This document shows, piece after piece, positions 1 to 7,645 of a DNA stretch of 42,123 bases; positions within the stretch are counted from its first letter, which is position 1, and each line of letters begins with the position of its first letter. The notes beneath the pieces were generated by a model that was not told where the DNA came from, did not search any database, and saw only the letters and a program-made list of their open reading frames with translations. The stretch spans positions 1 to 42,123 of the forward strand of contig JAQUEY010000006.1 of NCBI GenBank assembly GCA_028684955.1, in the 5' to 3' direction. Source of the DNA: Eubacteriales bacterium (GTDB lineage Bacteria; Bacillota; Clostridia; Saccharofermentanales; UBA5734). Both the position numbers and the translations under genes were made by a program.

Positions 1-698
1 TCGTTAAGGACAGGGATGACTTGAAGTTCACCAGCCTCGTTTTTGGCCATGACGCCCTCGACATCGGTCAGGGTCATCAGCTTTTCCGCCTGCAGCGCAG
101 CGGCGATTTCGCTGGCTACGGTGTCAGCATTGATGTTGTAGGTTTGCCCGTCGGCACCGATCCCGATGGGAGCGACAACAGGAATGTATTCGTCATTGGC
201 CAAGGTTTCGAGAACCTTGGTGTTGATGTGTGTGATTTTGCCGACATAACCGATATCGAGCGGTTCGCCAGCATCGTCGGTTGTGATTTTTTCACATTCG
301 ATCAGGCCGCCGTCAATGCCACTGATGCCGATTGCCTTGGCCCCCAGCTGGCCGAGCCGTGAAACGATTTCCTTGTTGGTCTTGCCAATCAGGACCATCT
401 GGGCCACCGACATGGTTTCGCTATCCGTGACTCGCAGGCCCTTGCGGAACTCTGAAGGAATGTCGAGGCGTTTGAGCATCGCACTGATGTCCGGGCCGCC
501 GCCATGGACGAGCACCGGGTTGATCCCGATGTATTTGAGCAAAGTGACATCTTCCATGACGTCTGTCTTGAGATCCTCATTGATCATGGCGTTGCCGCCA
601 TACTTGATGACGACGGTCTTGCCAGCCAGGCGCTGGATGTAGGGCAGGGCTTCGATCAGGATCTCGGCTTTGTTGATGATGGACTGGATATCTTTCAT
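1..698 (-). CDS. argB: Acetylglutamate kinase, 3' end cut by window edge
   Basis: ArgB phosphorylates N-acetyl-L-glutamate with ATP, the second committed step of arginine synthesis, in the cytoplasm. Reading the minus strand from an ATG at 698 gives 232 uninterrupted codons that run off the left edge. The family's signatures are present: VIKYGGNAM near residue 32 (phosphate-binding glycines), [10 protein letters not shown] near residue 62, and the late block [14 protein letters not shown] followed by LTDVEGVM. About 60 residues should lie outside the window, given a usual length near 295. A GGAGAGA ribosome-binding site precedes the ATG. It follows argC on the same strand after 58 nt, so the two are probably co-transcribed. 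No argJ lies between them, as it does in many Firmicutes. Identification is from recognised conserved motifs. Confidence 0.95.
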   Translation of the reverse strand, partial: MKDIQSIINKAEILIEALPYIQRLAGKTVVIKYGGNAMINEDLKTDVMEDVTLLKYIGINPVLVHGGGPDISAMLKRLDIPSEFRKGLRVTDSETMSVAQMVLIGKTNKEIVSRLGQLGAKAIGISGIDGGLIECEKITTDDAGEPLDIGYVGKITHINTKVLETLANDEYIPVVAPIGIGADGQTYNINADTVASEIAAALQAEKLMTLTDVEGVMAKNEAGELQVIPVLN

Positions 699-756
699 GG
701 ATTATGTCTCTCCATTCGATTCTTTCTCAGTGGTGGGCGGACCTTGGAATTGAATA

Positions 757-1815
757 TCAGATCGAGCCGCCGGCGGCGATGAGTCCTTCACGTTCATCGA
801 GGCCAGCCATGAGGTTGATCGCCTGCAAAGCCTGGGCGGCAGCACCCTTGCCCAGGTTGTCAATGGCGGAAAAGACTTTGACTTTGCCCGTGCGACTATC
901 AGCTGTGACGGCAATGTCACAGAAATTGGTATAGGCAACATGGCGCGTCTCGGGCAGCTGCCCGGCCGGCAGGACGCGGACAAAATACTCATGGCTGTAG
1001 AATCGTTCGTAAAGCTCGTGCAGACCTTGTGGATCGACGGAAGGCATCAGATCGGCGTAAATGGTGGCCAGCATGCCGCGCTTCATCGGGGCCAGGTGGG
1101 GTGTAAAGGTCAGAGCCAAAGGTTCCGTCTGGCCACTCAGAAAGGCAGCTTCCTGTTCGATTTCACTGGTGTGACGGTGGCCAACAGCCCCATACGCCTT
1201 GTAGCTTGATTCGGTTTCGCAGAAGGAAAAGGCGAGGTCGGCTTTGCGCCCGGCCCCGCTGACTCCAGACGTGGCATCGATGATCAGCCCGCCTGTATAG
1301 ACGAGGCCAGCCTTGAGCAGGGGCGCCAAGCCGAGCAAGGAACAGGTCGGGTAACAGCCTGGGTTGGCCACCAGCCGTGCTGTGGCGATTTCGTCGCGAT
1401 AGAATTCCGGCAGTCCATAGACTGCCTCGGCCAGGAGGTCCGGCCGGGGATGTTCCAGCTTGTAAGCTTTTTCGTAAACAGAGACATTCTTGTACCGGAA
1501 GTCGCCACTGTGGTCAAGCACGCGCACGCCGCGGTCGAGCAATTCCGGAACCACAACGGAGGAGACCCCGTGGGGCAGTGCGGTCACGACAATGTCGCAG
1601 TCAGTGGCCAGCTGGTCGAGGTCGAGGTCTGAAAGTTTGAGGTCAGTCAAATGGCGGAATGCTGGGTAGACGTCAGCATACGTTTTGCCAGCGTAACTTT
1701 GGGAGACCAGGGTTGTCATTTCCAGGCCCCGGTGGGGTGCCAGCAGCCGGACCAGCTCCATGCCTACATAACCGGTCGCGCCGACAATCCCGATGCGTGT
1801 CTTGGTATGACCCAT
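757..1815 (-). CDS. argC: N-acetyl-gamma-glutamyl-phosphate reductase
   Basis: ArgC reduces N-acetylglutamyl phosphate to the semialdehyde with NADPH, the step after ArgB. The 352-residue product has the usual family length. It shows the N-terminal nucleotide-binding GATGYVGMELVRLL (residues 12-25), the catalytic cysteine C154 in ANPGCYPT and the conserved histidine region GHRHTSEIEQE (212-222). An AAAGGAGAG ribosome-binding site sits just before the ATG at 1815. It is the first gene of a leftward argC-argB unit. The promoter 40-70 nt upstream contains a symmetric 18-bp element resembling an ARG box, so arginine-dependent repression is likely. The gene diverges from the ABC ATPase gene on the other side of a 405-bp spacer. 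Confidence 0.97.
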   Translation of the reverse strand: MGHTKTRIGIVGATGYVGMELVRLLAPHRGLEMTTLVSQSYAGKTYADVYPAFRHLTDLKLSDLDLDQLATDCDIVVTALPHGVSSVVVPELLDRGVRVLDHSGDFRYKNVSVYEKAYKLEHPRPDLLAEAVYGLPEFYRDEIATARLVANPGCYPTCSLLGLAPLLKAGLVYTGGLIIDATSGVSGAGRKADLAFSFCETESSYKAYGAVGHRHTSEIEQEAAFLSGQTEPLALTFTPHLAPMKRGMLATIYADLMPSVDPQGLHELYERFYSHEYFVRVLPAGQLPETRHVAYTNFCDIAVTADSRTGKVKVFSAIDNLGKGAAAQALQAINLMAGLDEREGLIAAGGSI

Positions 1816-1850
1816 GTCACTCTCTCCTTTGTTCCCTGAAATCTAATAAA

Positions 1851-1868
1851 TATGCATAATAGTGCATA
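1851..1868. promoter_or_regulatory. Candidate ArgR (ARG box) operator
   Basis: TATGCATAATAGTGCATA is a perfect 6+6 inverted repeat with a 6-bp A/T-rich centre. Total length (18 bp) and layout match the ARG boxes bound by ArgR/AhrC hexamers in Bacillus and E. coli. It overlaps the -10 of the predicted argC promoter, the position expected for repression. The half-site TATGCA differs from the canonical TGAAT half-site, so the assignment rests on symmetry, length, position and gene context. Confidence 0.55.
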
Positions 1869-1884
1869 AAAAACCAAAACGCAA
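1856..1884 (-). promoter_or_regulatory. argC promoter, sigma-A type
   Basis: On the minus strand TTGCGT (1884-1879), a 17-bp spacer and TATTAT (1861-1856) fit a housekeeping promoter. Initiation would fall near 1849, about 34 nt before the argC ATG. The -10 lies inside the ARG-box-like palindrome. Confidence 0.6.
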
Positions 1885-1890
1885 GTCGTT

Positions 1891-1917
1891 GCACAAATTC
1901 TCAGGGCAAATTTGTGC
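1891..1917. promoter_or_regulatory. 27-bp inverted repeat in the argC/ABC ATPase divergent spacer
   Basis: GCACAAATT (1891-1899) and AATTTGTGC (1909-1917) are perfect 9-bp inverted arms around 9 bp. The element lies just upstream of the argC -35 and some 300 bp before the ATPase gene. It could be an operator for a dimeric regulator or a hairpin. Besides it and the argC promoter, the 405-bp spacer (1816-2220) holds only a weak promoter candidate for the ATPase gene. Confidence 0.45.
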
Positions 1918-2128
1918 CATTGGCTGATTTTTCATGCTTCGACCCTATTATACCGCCCTTTCCAACCGGCTTGAAAGTCAATCTTATCAAAAGAAAGGCC
2001 CAGAAACTGGGCAAATAACAAGTAAAAAGTCAAACTGTCTAAAGATGGTGGTGAAACCTTGTTGCGAATGCCAGAACCCTGCCGGAAATAGCCAAATCTG
2101 GCCGGAAAGTTTTGGTGATTTTCGCGAC

Positions 2129-2157
2129 TGGAGAATGCATAAAGTCAATGGTATAGT
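2129..2157 (+). promoter_or_regulatory. Weak promoter candidate for the sugar ABC ATPase gene
   Basis: TGGAGA (2129-2134), 17 bp and TATAGT (2152-2157) form the best sigma-A-like match before the ATPase gene. This gives a leader of about 55 nt. The -35 is poor, so this is tentative. Confidence 0.35.
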
Positions 2158-2220
2158 CGGGCATAGGGTCGGTTAACGGCCCACTACAGCAAGTGACCCG
2201 ACAGGGTGGAGGTAAGATCA

Positions 2221-3333
2221 ATGGCCAGTGTTGCTCTGAAAAATGTCTACAAACGTTACGAAGGTAATGTGATCGCCGTTAGCGATTTCAACATCGAAAT
2301 CGCTGATAAAGAATTCATCATCCTGGTCGGACCATCCGGCTGCGGCAAGTCGACCACCCTGCGCATGATCGCCGGTCTCGAAGAGATCAGCGATGGTGAA
2401 TGCTACATCGGTGACCGTCTGGTCAATGATGTCCAGCCCAAAGACCGCGACATCGCGATGGTTTTCCAGAACTACGCTTTGTATCCTCACATGTCTGTCT
2501 ATGACAACATGGCTTTCGGTCTCAAACTCCGTAAATTCCCGAAAGACGAAATCAAGCGCCGCGTGACCGAGGCTGCCAAGATCCTCGACATCACCCACCT
2601 GCTCGAAAGAAAACCCAAGGCCCTCTCCGGTGGCCAGCGCCAGCGCGTTGCCCTCGGCCGTGCCATCGTCCGTGACCCGAAGGTCTTCCTGATGGACGAG
2701 CCGTTGTCCAACCTCGACGCCAAGCTCCGCGTCCAGATGCGTGTTGAGATCTCCAAGCTGCACCAGCGCCTGAACACGACCTTCATCTATGTTACCCACG
2801 ACCAGACGGAAGCCATGACCATGGGTACCCGCATCGTCGTCATGAAGGACGGCTTCATCCAGCAGGTTAACAGCCCGACCGAGCTGTACATGCACCCGGT
2901 CAACACCTTTGTCGCCGGCTTCATCGGCATGCCCCCGATGAACTTCATCCCGGCCAAACTCACCGTTGCAGGTGATGCAGTCAGCCTCGCCTTCTATGGA
3001 TTCACCATCACCCTGCCGGAGAAATATTCCGTACCGGAAGTCAAGGCTTACGACGGCAAAGACGTCATCATGGGTGTTCGTTCCGAAGCCATTTCGGACG
3101 AGGCCAGCTTCGTCGAGGCCAACAAATCCTGCTCTTTCAAAGCCCATGTCGATGTTGTCGAAATGCTCGGCGCAGAAACCTACCTGTATGTCACCCTCGG
3201 TGACATGAGCATCACGGCCCGTGTCGACCCGACCGAGAAGCATTCCCATGTCGGCGACAATGCCACCTTTGCCATCGACGGCAAGCGCATCCACCTCTTC
3301 GACAAGGAAACCGAGCGCGCCATACTCAACTGA
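2221..3333 (+). CDS. msmX: MsmX/UgpC-type sugar ABC transporter ATPase
   Basis: This is the ATP-hydrolysing subunit of carbohydrate ABC importers (MalK/UgpC/MsmX group), a cytoplasmic dimer that docks onto permease pairs. The 370-residue protein has Walker A GPSGCGKST (37-45), signature LSGGQRQR (135-142), Walker B VFLMDEPLSNLD (155-166), an H-loop histidine in YVTHDQTEAMTMG, and a C-terminal TOBE-like region. The ATG at 2221 is chosen because GGAGG lies 8 nt upstream; the frame also extends back to a GTG at 2206 that overlaps this site. No permease or binding-protein gene is adjacent. That resembles B. subtilis MsmX, one ATPase shared by several sugar importers; this role is inferred. A hairpin follows the stop codon. 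Confidence 0.93.
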   Translation: MASVALKNVYKRYEGNVIAVSDFNIEIADKEFIILVGPSGCGKSTTLRMIAGLEEISDGECYIGDRLVNDVQPKDRDIAMVFQNYALYPHMSVYDNMAFGLKLRKFPKDEIKRRVTEAAKILDITHLLERKPKALSGGQRQRVALGRAIVRDPKVFLMDEPLSNLDAKLRVQMRVEISKLHQRLNTTFIYVTHDQTEAMTMGTRIVVMKDGFIQQVNSPTELYMHPVNTFVAGFIGMPPMNFIPAKLTVAGDAVSLAFYGFTITLPEKYSVPEVKAYDGKDVIMGVRSEAISDEASFVEANKSCSFKAHVDVVEMLGAETYLYVTLGDMSITARVDPTEKHSHVGDNATFAIDGKRIHLFDKETERAILN

Positions 3334-3356
3334 TCCTGCACGTCACACGCAAAAGC

Positions 3357-3395
3357 AAGGGCTGCACCAGGACGTATCTGTCCTGGGCAGCCCTT
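3357..3395 (+). terminator. Terminator-like hairpin after the ABC ATPase gene
   Basis: AAGGGCTGC (3357-3365) pairs with GCAGCCCTT (3387-3395; the G at 3387 opposes A3366) and CCAGGAC (3367-3373) pairs with GTCCTGG (3380-3386) around a GTATCT loop. The stem is about 15 bp with one mismatch, 23 nt after the stop. Only three T residues follow directly, so termination may be incomplete. Confidence 0.6.
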
Positions 3396-3550
3396 TGATC
3401 GTGGCTTGTTTGCGAACTGCCAGGCGGACATTTGTTAAAAAAGTTGTCATCAGGCAGAAACATGCATTCGACTTTCCTGAGTTATGATAAAATAAGGCGT
3501 AATAATCGGGATCGATTCATCATTCCCGCAGTAAAGAGGGGTTCATAAAA

Positions 3551-4660
3551 ATGGAAGAGCTGAAACGAGTCATGCGCGAAGCCGCGGCGATCCTTGACAA
3601 GACTTCCGGCGTCCTGAATGCAGACGGCACGATCCTGGCCTGCACGGACGAAAGATTGGAAGGCACCGAGGACCTCGCAGCACGTGCGGTTGTCCTGTCC
3701 GATGAAACCACGGTCCTGTCTGCTGGCAAGATCTACCAGAAACTGGTCACTACCGAGAAGCCAGACCTGATCACCTTCATCGAGGGCACAGATACAATCG
3801 CCCGGAGCTATCTTGATTTGCTCAGTCACTGGATCCTGTCCGAACTCCGCGAGCCAGATACAGATGTCGAGCGCGATGCCTTCCTGAAAAATGTCCTGCT
3901 GGAAAATGAGCTGCCCGGCGATGTTCCACTCAAGGCACGCGAATACAAGATCCAGTACACGACTCCGCGCCTGGCATTCCTGATCAAGATCGACCAGGCT
4001 GAAGAGGTTGATTGCCTTGAGATCATCCAGAATCTGTTCCCTGACAAGCGAACCAGTTTTGTCCTGGCCATGGACGAGGAAACCATCGTCCTCCTGACGG
4101 ATTTCCCACGAGATGACAGTGAATTCATCGACCGTACAGCTGCTATCATCATGGACACCATCAACGCCGAGTCTCTGGCCAAGGTCCGGATCGGCATCGG
4201 CATGGTCGCCGAGTCTTTGAAAGATGCAGCCAAGTCCTACCGCGAAGCCTCGCTGGCCTTGACTGTCGGCAATATTTTCGAGACGGAAACCTACATCATG
4301 CGTTATGACAAGCTCGGTCTCGGTCGTCTGATCTACCAGCTCCCGCCGACACTGTGCCACATGTTCCTGGATGAGGTTTTCCCCAAAGGGGCTTATGAGT
4401 CGCTCGACAGTGAAACCCTGCTGACGATCCAGAAATTTTTTGAAAACAACCTCAATGGTTCCGAGACCAGCCGCCAGTTGTTTGTCCACCGCAACACCCT
4501 CGTCTACCGCCTGGACAAGGTCCAGAAAATCACAGGTCTGGATTTGCGCAGCTTTGACGATGCAGTTTTATTCAAGCTGGCTTCGATGGTCAGGAAATAC
4601 CTGGAGAAGCAGGAAAAAGGCTCACTCAAGACCGCTGCGAACAAATGGTGGCACAGCTGA
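3551..4660 (+). CDS. PucR/CdaR-like transcriptional regulator
   Basis: A predicted DNA-binding regulator of 369 residues. The C-terminal ~60 residues (TIQKFFENNLNGSETSRQLF then VHRNTLVYRLDKVQKITGLDLRSFDDAVLFKLA) are the typical PucR/CdaR C-terminal helix-turn-helix. Residues ~130-240 resemble the degenerate GGDEF-like domain of this family, and the first ~100 residues may form a small sensory domain. The ATG at 3551 follows AGAGGGG by about 8 nt. Relatives such as E. coli CdaR respond to sugar diacids, but no such substrate is indicated here. It lies 31 nt before ftsE on the same strand, so it is probably co-transcribed with the ftsEX cluster, an unusual partner. Alternatively it may control the upstream sugar ATPase gene. 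Confidence 0.8.
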   Translation: MEELKRVMREAAAILDKTSGVLNADGTILACTDERLEGTEDLAARAVVLSDETTVLSAGKIYQKLVTTEKPDLITFIEGTDTIARSYLDLLSHWILSELREPDTDVERDAFLKNVLLENELPGDVPLKAREYKIQYTTPRLAFLIKIDQAEEVDCLEIIQNLFPDKRTSFVLAMDEETIVLLTDFPRDDSEFIDRTAAIIMDTINAESLAKVRIGIGMVAESLKDAAKSYREASLALTVGNIFETETYIMRYDKLGLGRLIYQLPPTLCHMFLDEVFPKGAYESLDSETLLTIQKFFENNLNGSETSRQLFVHRNTLVYRLDKVQKITGLDLRSFDDAVLFKLASMVRKYLEKQEKGSLKTAANKWWHS

Positions 4661-4691
4661 GGCGAGACGATAGCAACGAGGAGGGCTCGTC

Positions 4692-5450
4692 TTGATCGAA
4701 TTCAGACGTGTGACCAAGACTTATTCGACCGGCACGACGGCCCTTCGTGACGTCTCCTTTACGATCGAGAACGGAGAATTTGTCTTCATCATCGGCCGCA
4801 GCGGCGCCGGCAAATCCACCTTGATCAAGCTTTTGACCTGTGAAGAGAGACCTTCGACAGGCCAAGTCCTGATTGACAGATTTGACGTATCCAAAATCAA
4901 GCGCCGCTATGTTCCCTACCTGCGGCGCAACATTGGCATGGTGTTCCAGGATTTCCGCCTGATCCATACCAAATCAGTGTTCCAGAATGTGGCGTTTGCG
5001 ATGGAGATCGTCGGTTCATCCATGAAGGCGATCAAGCGACGCGTGCCCATCGTCTTGTCCATTGTCGGCTTGCGTGACAAAGCACTGGTCAGGCCCCGGA
5101 TGCTGTCTGGCGGTGAACAACAGCGCGTTGCCATTGCCCGGGCCATGGTCAACAATCCGATGTTGCTTCTGGCCGACGAACCGACCGGCAATTTGGACCC
5201 AACCAATTCCGAAGCGATCATGGCTCTGCTCGAACAGATCAATCGCAGCGGCACAACGATCATCATTTGCACCCATGACCGCGATCTGGTCGACCGGATG
5301 AAAAAGCGTGTCATCGAAATCGATGATGGCAACCTGGTCCGCGACGACTGCCAGGGCGGCTATGCCCAGACCAATCCAGCCTGCCCTGCTCATCAAAGTC
5401 AAACGGAAAGGCCGGCCGATGACCTGTTCCGGCCGGAAGCTGTTTCATGA
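4692..5450 (+). CDS. ftsE: Cell division ATP-binding protein FtsE
   Basis: FtsE is the cytoplasmic ATPase of the FtsEX complex, which transmits division signals across the membrane to peptidoglycan hydrolases. Its 252 residues contain Walker A GRSGAGKST (35-43), Q-loop FQDFRLI, signature LSGGEQQR (138-145) and Walker B LLLADEPTGNLD (158-169). It starts with TTG at 4692, supported by GAGGAGGG seven nucleotides upstream; no better start exists before the conserved IEFRRVTKTY. The C-terminus is about 20-25 residues longer than usual, hydrophilic and without a recognised domain. Its stop overlaps the ftsX start in ATGA, showing translational coupling. Confidence 0.95.
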   Translation: MIEFRRVTKTYSTGTTALRDVSFTIENGEFVFIIGRSGAGKSTLIKLLTCEERPSTGQVLIDRFDVSKIKRRYVPYLRRNIGMVFQDFRLIHTKSVFQNVAFAMEIVGSSMKAIKRRVPIVLSIVGLRDKALVRPRMLSGGEQQRVAIARAMVNNPMLLLADEPTGNLDPTNSEAIMALLEQINRSGTTIIICTHDRDLVDRMKKRVIEIDDGNLVRDDCQGGYAQTNPACPAHQSQTERPADDLFRPEAVS

Positions 5451-6337
5451 GGACAACCCTGTTGCGCCACTCCCTGTCAGAGGGATTCAATAATCTGGTC
5501 CGCCATCCCCTGGTGACCCTGGCTTCCATCACAACGATTGCCCTGATGCTTTTCCTGCTTGGAGCTTTCACCCTGTTTTCGGTCAATGCCCGCCAGATGA
5601 TGGCCCGGGCCGGCGAACAACCGCCGGTTGAAATCACCCTCGAGATTGGTGTGACCGCTGAGGAAATCTCAGCCATCGAAGCGGACCTTGCCAGTAACCC
5701 GAACATCCGCGAGTATACATTGTTCACACCGGAACAGAACTTCGAGACTTTCAAGGCGAACTTGGGCAAAGATGAGTTGTTCGCCGATTTTTCAGCAGAC
5801 TACATCCCGCATACGTATGCGATCCGCCTGCATGATCCTGCCGGCAGCGAAGACTTCAAGTCTCATATGGAGGGGCTGCCCGGGGTCCGAAAAGTGGACC
5901 TGGAGCTCAAGGTGATGGAGTTTTTGAGCAAGGCCATCGTCTGGGTCAATTATGCCACCCTGACCGCTTTCGCAGTTCTTGGTGTCGTGGCATTTTTCAT
6001 CATTTCCAATATGGTCCGGGTGGCAGTTTTTGCCCGCGGTGATGAAATCAACATCATGAAATATGTCGGTGCCACCAACTGGTACATCCGGATTCCCTAC
6101 ATCCTGGAGGGGGCAGTGACGGGTCTTCTGGGCGGTGGCCTGGCCTGGCTGACGGCTTATGTCATCTATACACGGTTGTATGAGACCGTTGCAGCCAACA
6201 CCGTGCCCACGGATGTCCTGGCCATGATTGCCCCGTCTGAACTGGCATCCACGGTGTTGCTCCTGAATGTCGGACTGGGAATCGGTATCGGTGCCCTGGG
6301 CAGTGCTGTTTCGGTTCGCCGCTACATCAAGGTTTAG
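5447..6337 (+). CDS. ftsX: Cell division protein FtsX
   Basis: FtsX is the membrane subunit partnering FtsE. The 296-residue sequence has four predicted membrane spans: roughly 22-45 (LASITTIALMLFLLGAF), 165-190 (TAFAVLGVVAFFIIS), 215-240 (YILEGAVTGLLGGGLAW) and 265-290. An extracellular domain of about 115 residues lies between spans 1 and 2. The block DEINIMKYVGATNWYIRIPYI is characteristic. The start overlaps ftsE by 4 nt and the M23 hydrolase gene follows 12 nt later. By analogy with FtsEX-PcsB and FtsEX-CwlO, the extracellular loop would engage and activate that hydrolase. Confidence 0.95.
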   Translation: MRTTLLRHSLSEGFNNLVRHPLVTLASITTIALMLFLLGAFTLFSVNARQMMARAGEQPPVEITLEIGVTAEEISAIEADLASNPNIREYTLFTPEQNFETFKANLGKDELFADFSADYIPHTYAIRLHDPAGSEDFKSHMEGLPGVRKVDLELKVMEFLSKAIVWVNYATLTAFAVLGVVAFFIISNMVRVAVFARGDEINIMKYVGATNWYIRIPYILEGAVTGLLGGGLAWLTAYVIYTRLYETVAANTVPTDVLAMIAPSELASTVLLLNVGLGIGIGALGSAVSVRRYIKV

Positions 6338-6349
6338 AGGAGTCCAGGT

Positions 6350-7579
6350 ATGCGATTGAATGGAAAAACTTCAAGAGAAGAGGCTGTGCGTAGCCGAGCC
6401 ATCAGCCTGATTGTGATCCTGGCCCTGATCCTGGCCTTGCTCCCCTGGCAGCCGGATTCCACCATTCTGGCCGCCTCGACCAAAGAACAGCTCGATGCTG
6501 CCGTTGCCCAGCAAAGCTCGATTGCTAAAAAGCTGGACCAGATCGAAAAGCAGCGTGACAAGCTGAACAAAGAGAAACTGAATTTGACGGGTGATCTGGC
6601 CTGGCTCAAAACTCGTTCCAGCCAGCAGCAGGACTTGTATGAAGAAAAGACCAACCAGCTGCATGCGGCCCTGGAGGCTCTTAATGAGGCCTATCAGGAA
6701 TACATTGCTGCAGAACAGCGTCTGACCGACAAGCGTGCCCAGTATGTTGAACGTTTGCAGGTCATGTATGAGCACCAGCAGCATTCCATGCTGGAACTTT
6801 TCCTCGAATCCGGCAGCATCCAGGGTTTCTTCACGACCTTGCAGTTCATGTCGATTGTCGAAGACACCGACGAGCAGATGATCGAAGACCTGCAGAATGC
6901 CAAAGATGAAGCGACGCTGGCCAGGGATCATGCCGACCAGAAAGCTCAGGAAATGAAAGCTGTGGTTGAGCAGGTCGAAGCAGACTTGGCCAAGATCAAG
7001 GCCGATGCAGCTGCCTTGGCAACCGATCTTAAGGAAGTCCAGGCCGATCTGGCCGCCCAGGAAAAAGCCGAAGATGAACTGAACAAAGAGGCCGAGCGGA
7101 TCAGTTCTACCATCTACCAGCTGCAATTGAAACTGGCTGCTGAAAATGCAGCTCGCAAGACAGGCGGCAGCTGGACGTGGCCCGTGCCAGGCTATACCAA
7201 AATCACTTCAGCTTTTGGCTGGCGCATCCATCCGGTGTACCGGTACAAAAAGTTCCACTCCGGGATCGATATCGCTGCCCCGCTCGGGGCCAAGGTGGTC
7301 GCGGCCCGCTCAGGCACAGTCATCCTCGTCAGTGCCCCGGTCCAAGGCCGCAACTATGGTGGCTCAGGCTATGGCAACTACATCGTCATCGACCATGGTG
7401 ACGGCAAAGCGACTTTGTATGGGCATCTCAAGCAGACCGAGGTCAAGGTTGGCGAGGAGGTCAATGCGGGAGACCGCATCGGTCTGATCGGCAGCACGGG
7501 CACATCGACCGGGCCACATCTCCATTTCGAGGTCCGGGTCAAAGGCGCGACGGTCAATCCCTCCGACTACGTCGGTTGA
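6350..7579 (+). CDS. Secreted coiled-coil M23 peptidoglycan hydrolase (PcsB/CwlO/EnvC-like)
   Basis: A cell-wall hydrolase or hydrolase activator probably controlled by FtsEX. Residues 1-42 form a long signal peptide (basic start, hydrophobic LIVILALILALLPW, AAS near the cleavage site). Residues ~43-265 are a Gln/Glu/Lys/Ala-rich coiled coil. Residues ~275-409 are a LytM/M23 domain with the zinc-ligand block HSGID (H303, D307) and HLH (H390, H392). All the expected metal and catalytic residues appear, so it is likely an active zinc endopeptidase rather than a degenerate EnvC-type activator; that is inference. In streptococcal PcsB the catalytic domain is CHAP, so the architecture here is closer to EnvC with M23 retained. 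A strong terminator hairpin follows the gene. Confidence 0.92.
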   Translation: MRLNGKTSREEAVRSRAISLIVILALILALLPWQPDSTILAASTKEQLDAAVAQQSSIAKKLDQIEKQRDKLNKEKLNLTGDLAWLKTRSSQQQDLYEEKTNQLHAALEALNEAYQEYIAAEQRLTDKRAQYVERLQVMYEHQQHSMLELFLESGSIQGFFTTLQFMSIVEDTDEQMIEDLQNAKDEATLARDHADQKAQEMKAVVEQVEADLAKIKADAAALATDLKEVQADLAAQEKAEDELNKEAERISSTIYQLQLKLAAENAARKTGGSWTWPVPGYTKITSAFGWRIHPVYRYKKFHSGIDIAAPLGAKVVAARSGTVILVSAPVQGRNYGGSGYGNYIVIDHGDGKATLYGHLKQTEVKVGEEVNAGDRIGLIGSTGTSTGPHLHFEVRVKGATVNPSDYVG

Positions 7580-7590
7580 TACACTCGTTG

Positions 7591-7630
7591 CAGGCTGCCA
7601 GATCGAACCCTGGCAGCCTGATACTTTTTT
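7591..7630 (+). terminator. Intrinsic terminator between the M23 hydrolase and ctp
   Basis: CAGGCTGCCAG (7591-7601) and CTGGCAGCCTG (7610-7620) form a perfect 11-bp stem with an 8-nt loop, followed by ATAC and six T residues. The next gene's ribosome-binding site begins within a few nucleotides, leaving no room for a promoter in between. Confidence 0.85.
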
Positions 7631-7645
7631 GACAAGGAGACTGAC

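Noticed and set aside
2218-3294. 358-codon minus-strand frame
   Set aside because: Mirror of the sugar ABC ATPase gene, whose Walker motifs and ribosome-binding site fix the plus strand as coding.
3482-4489. 335-codon minus-strand frame
   Set aside because: Mirror of the PucR/CdaR-like gene; low-complexity composition and no family match.
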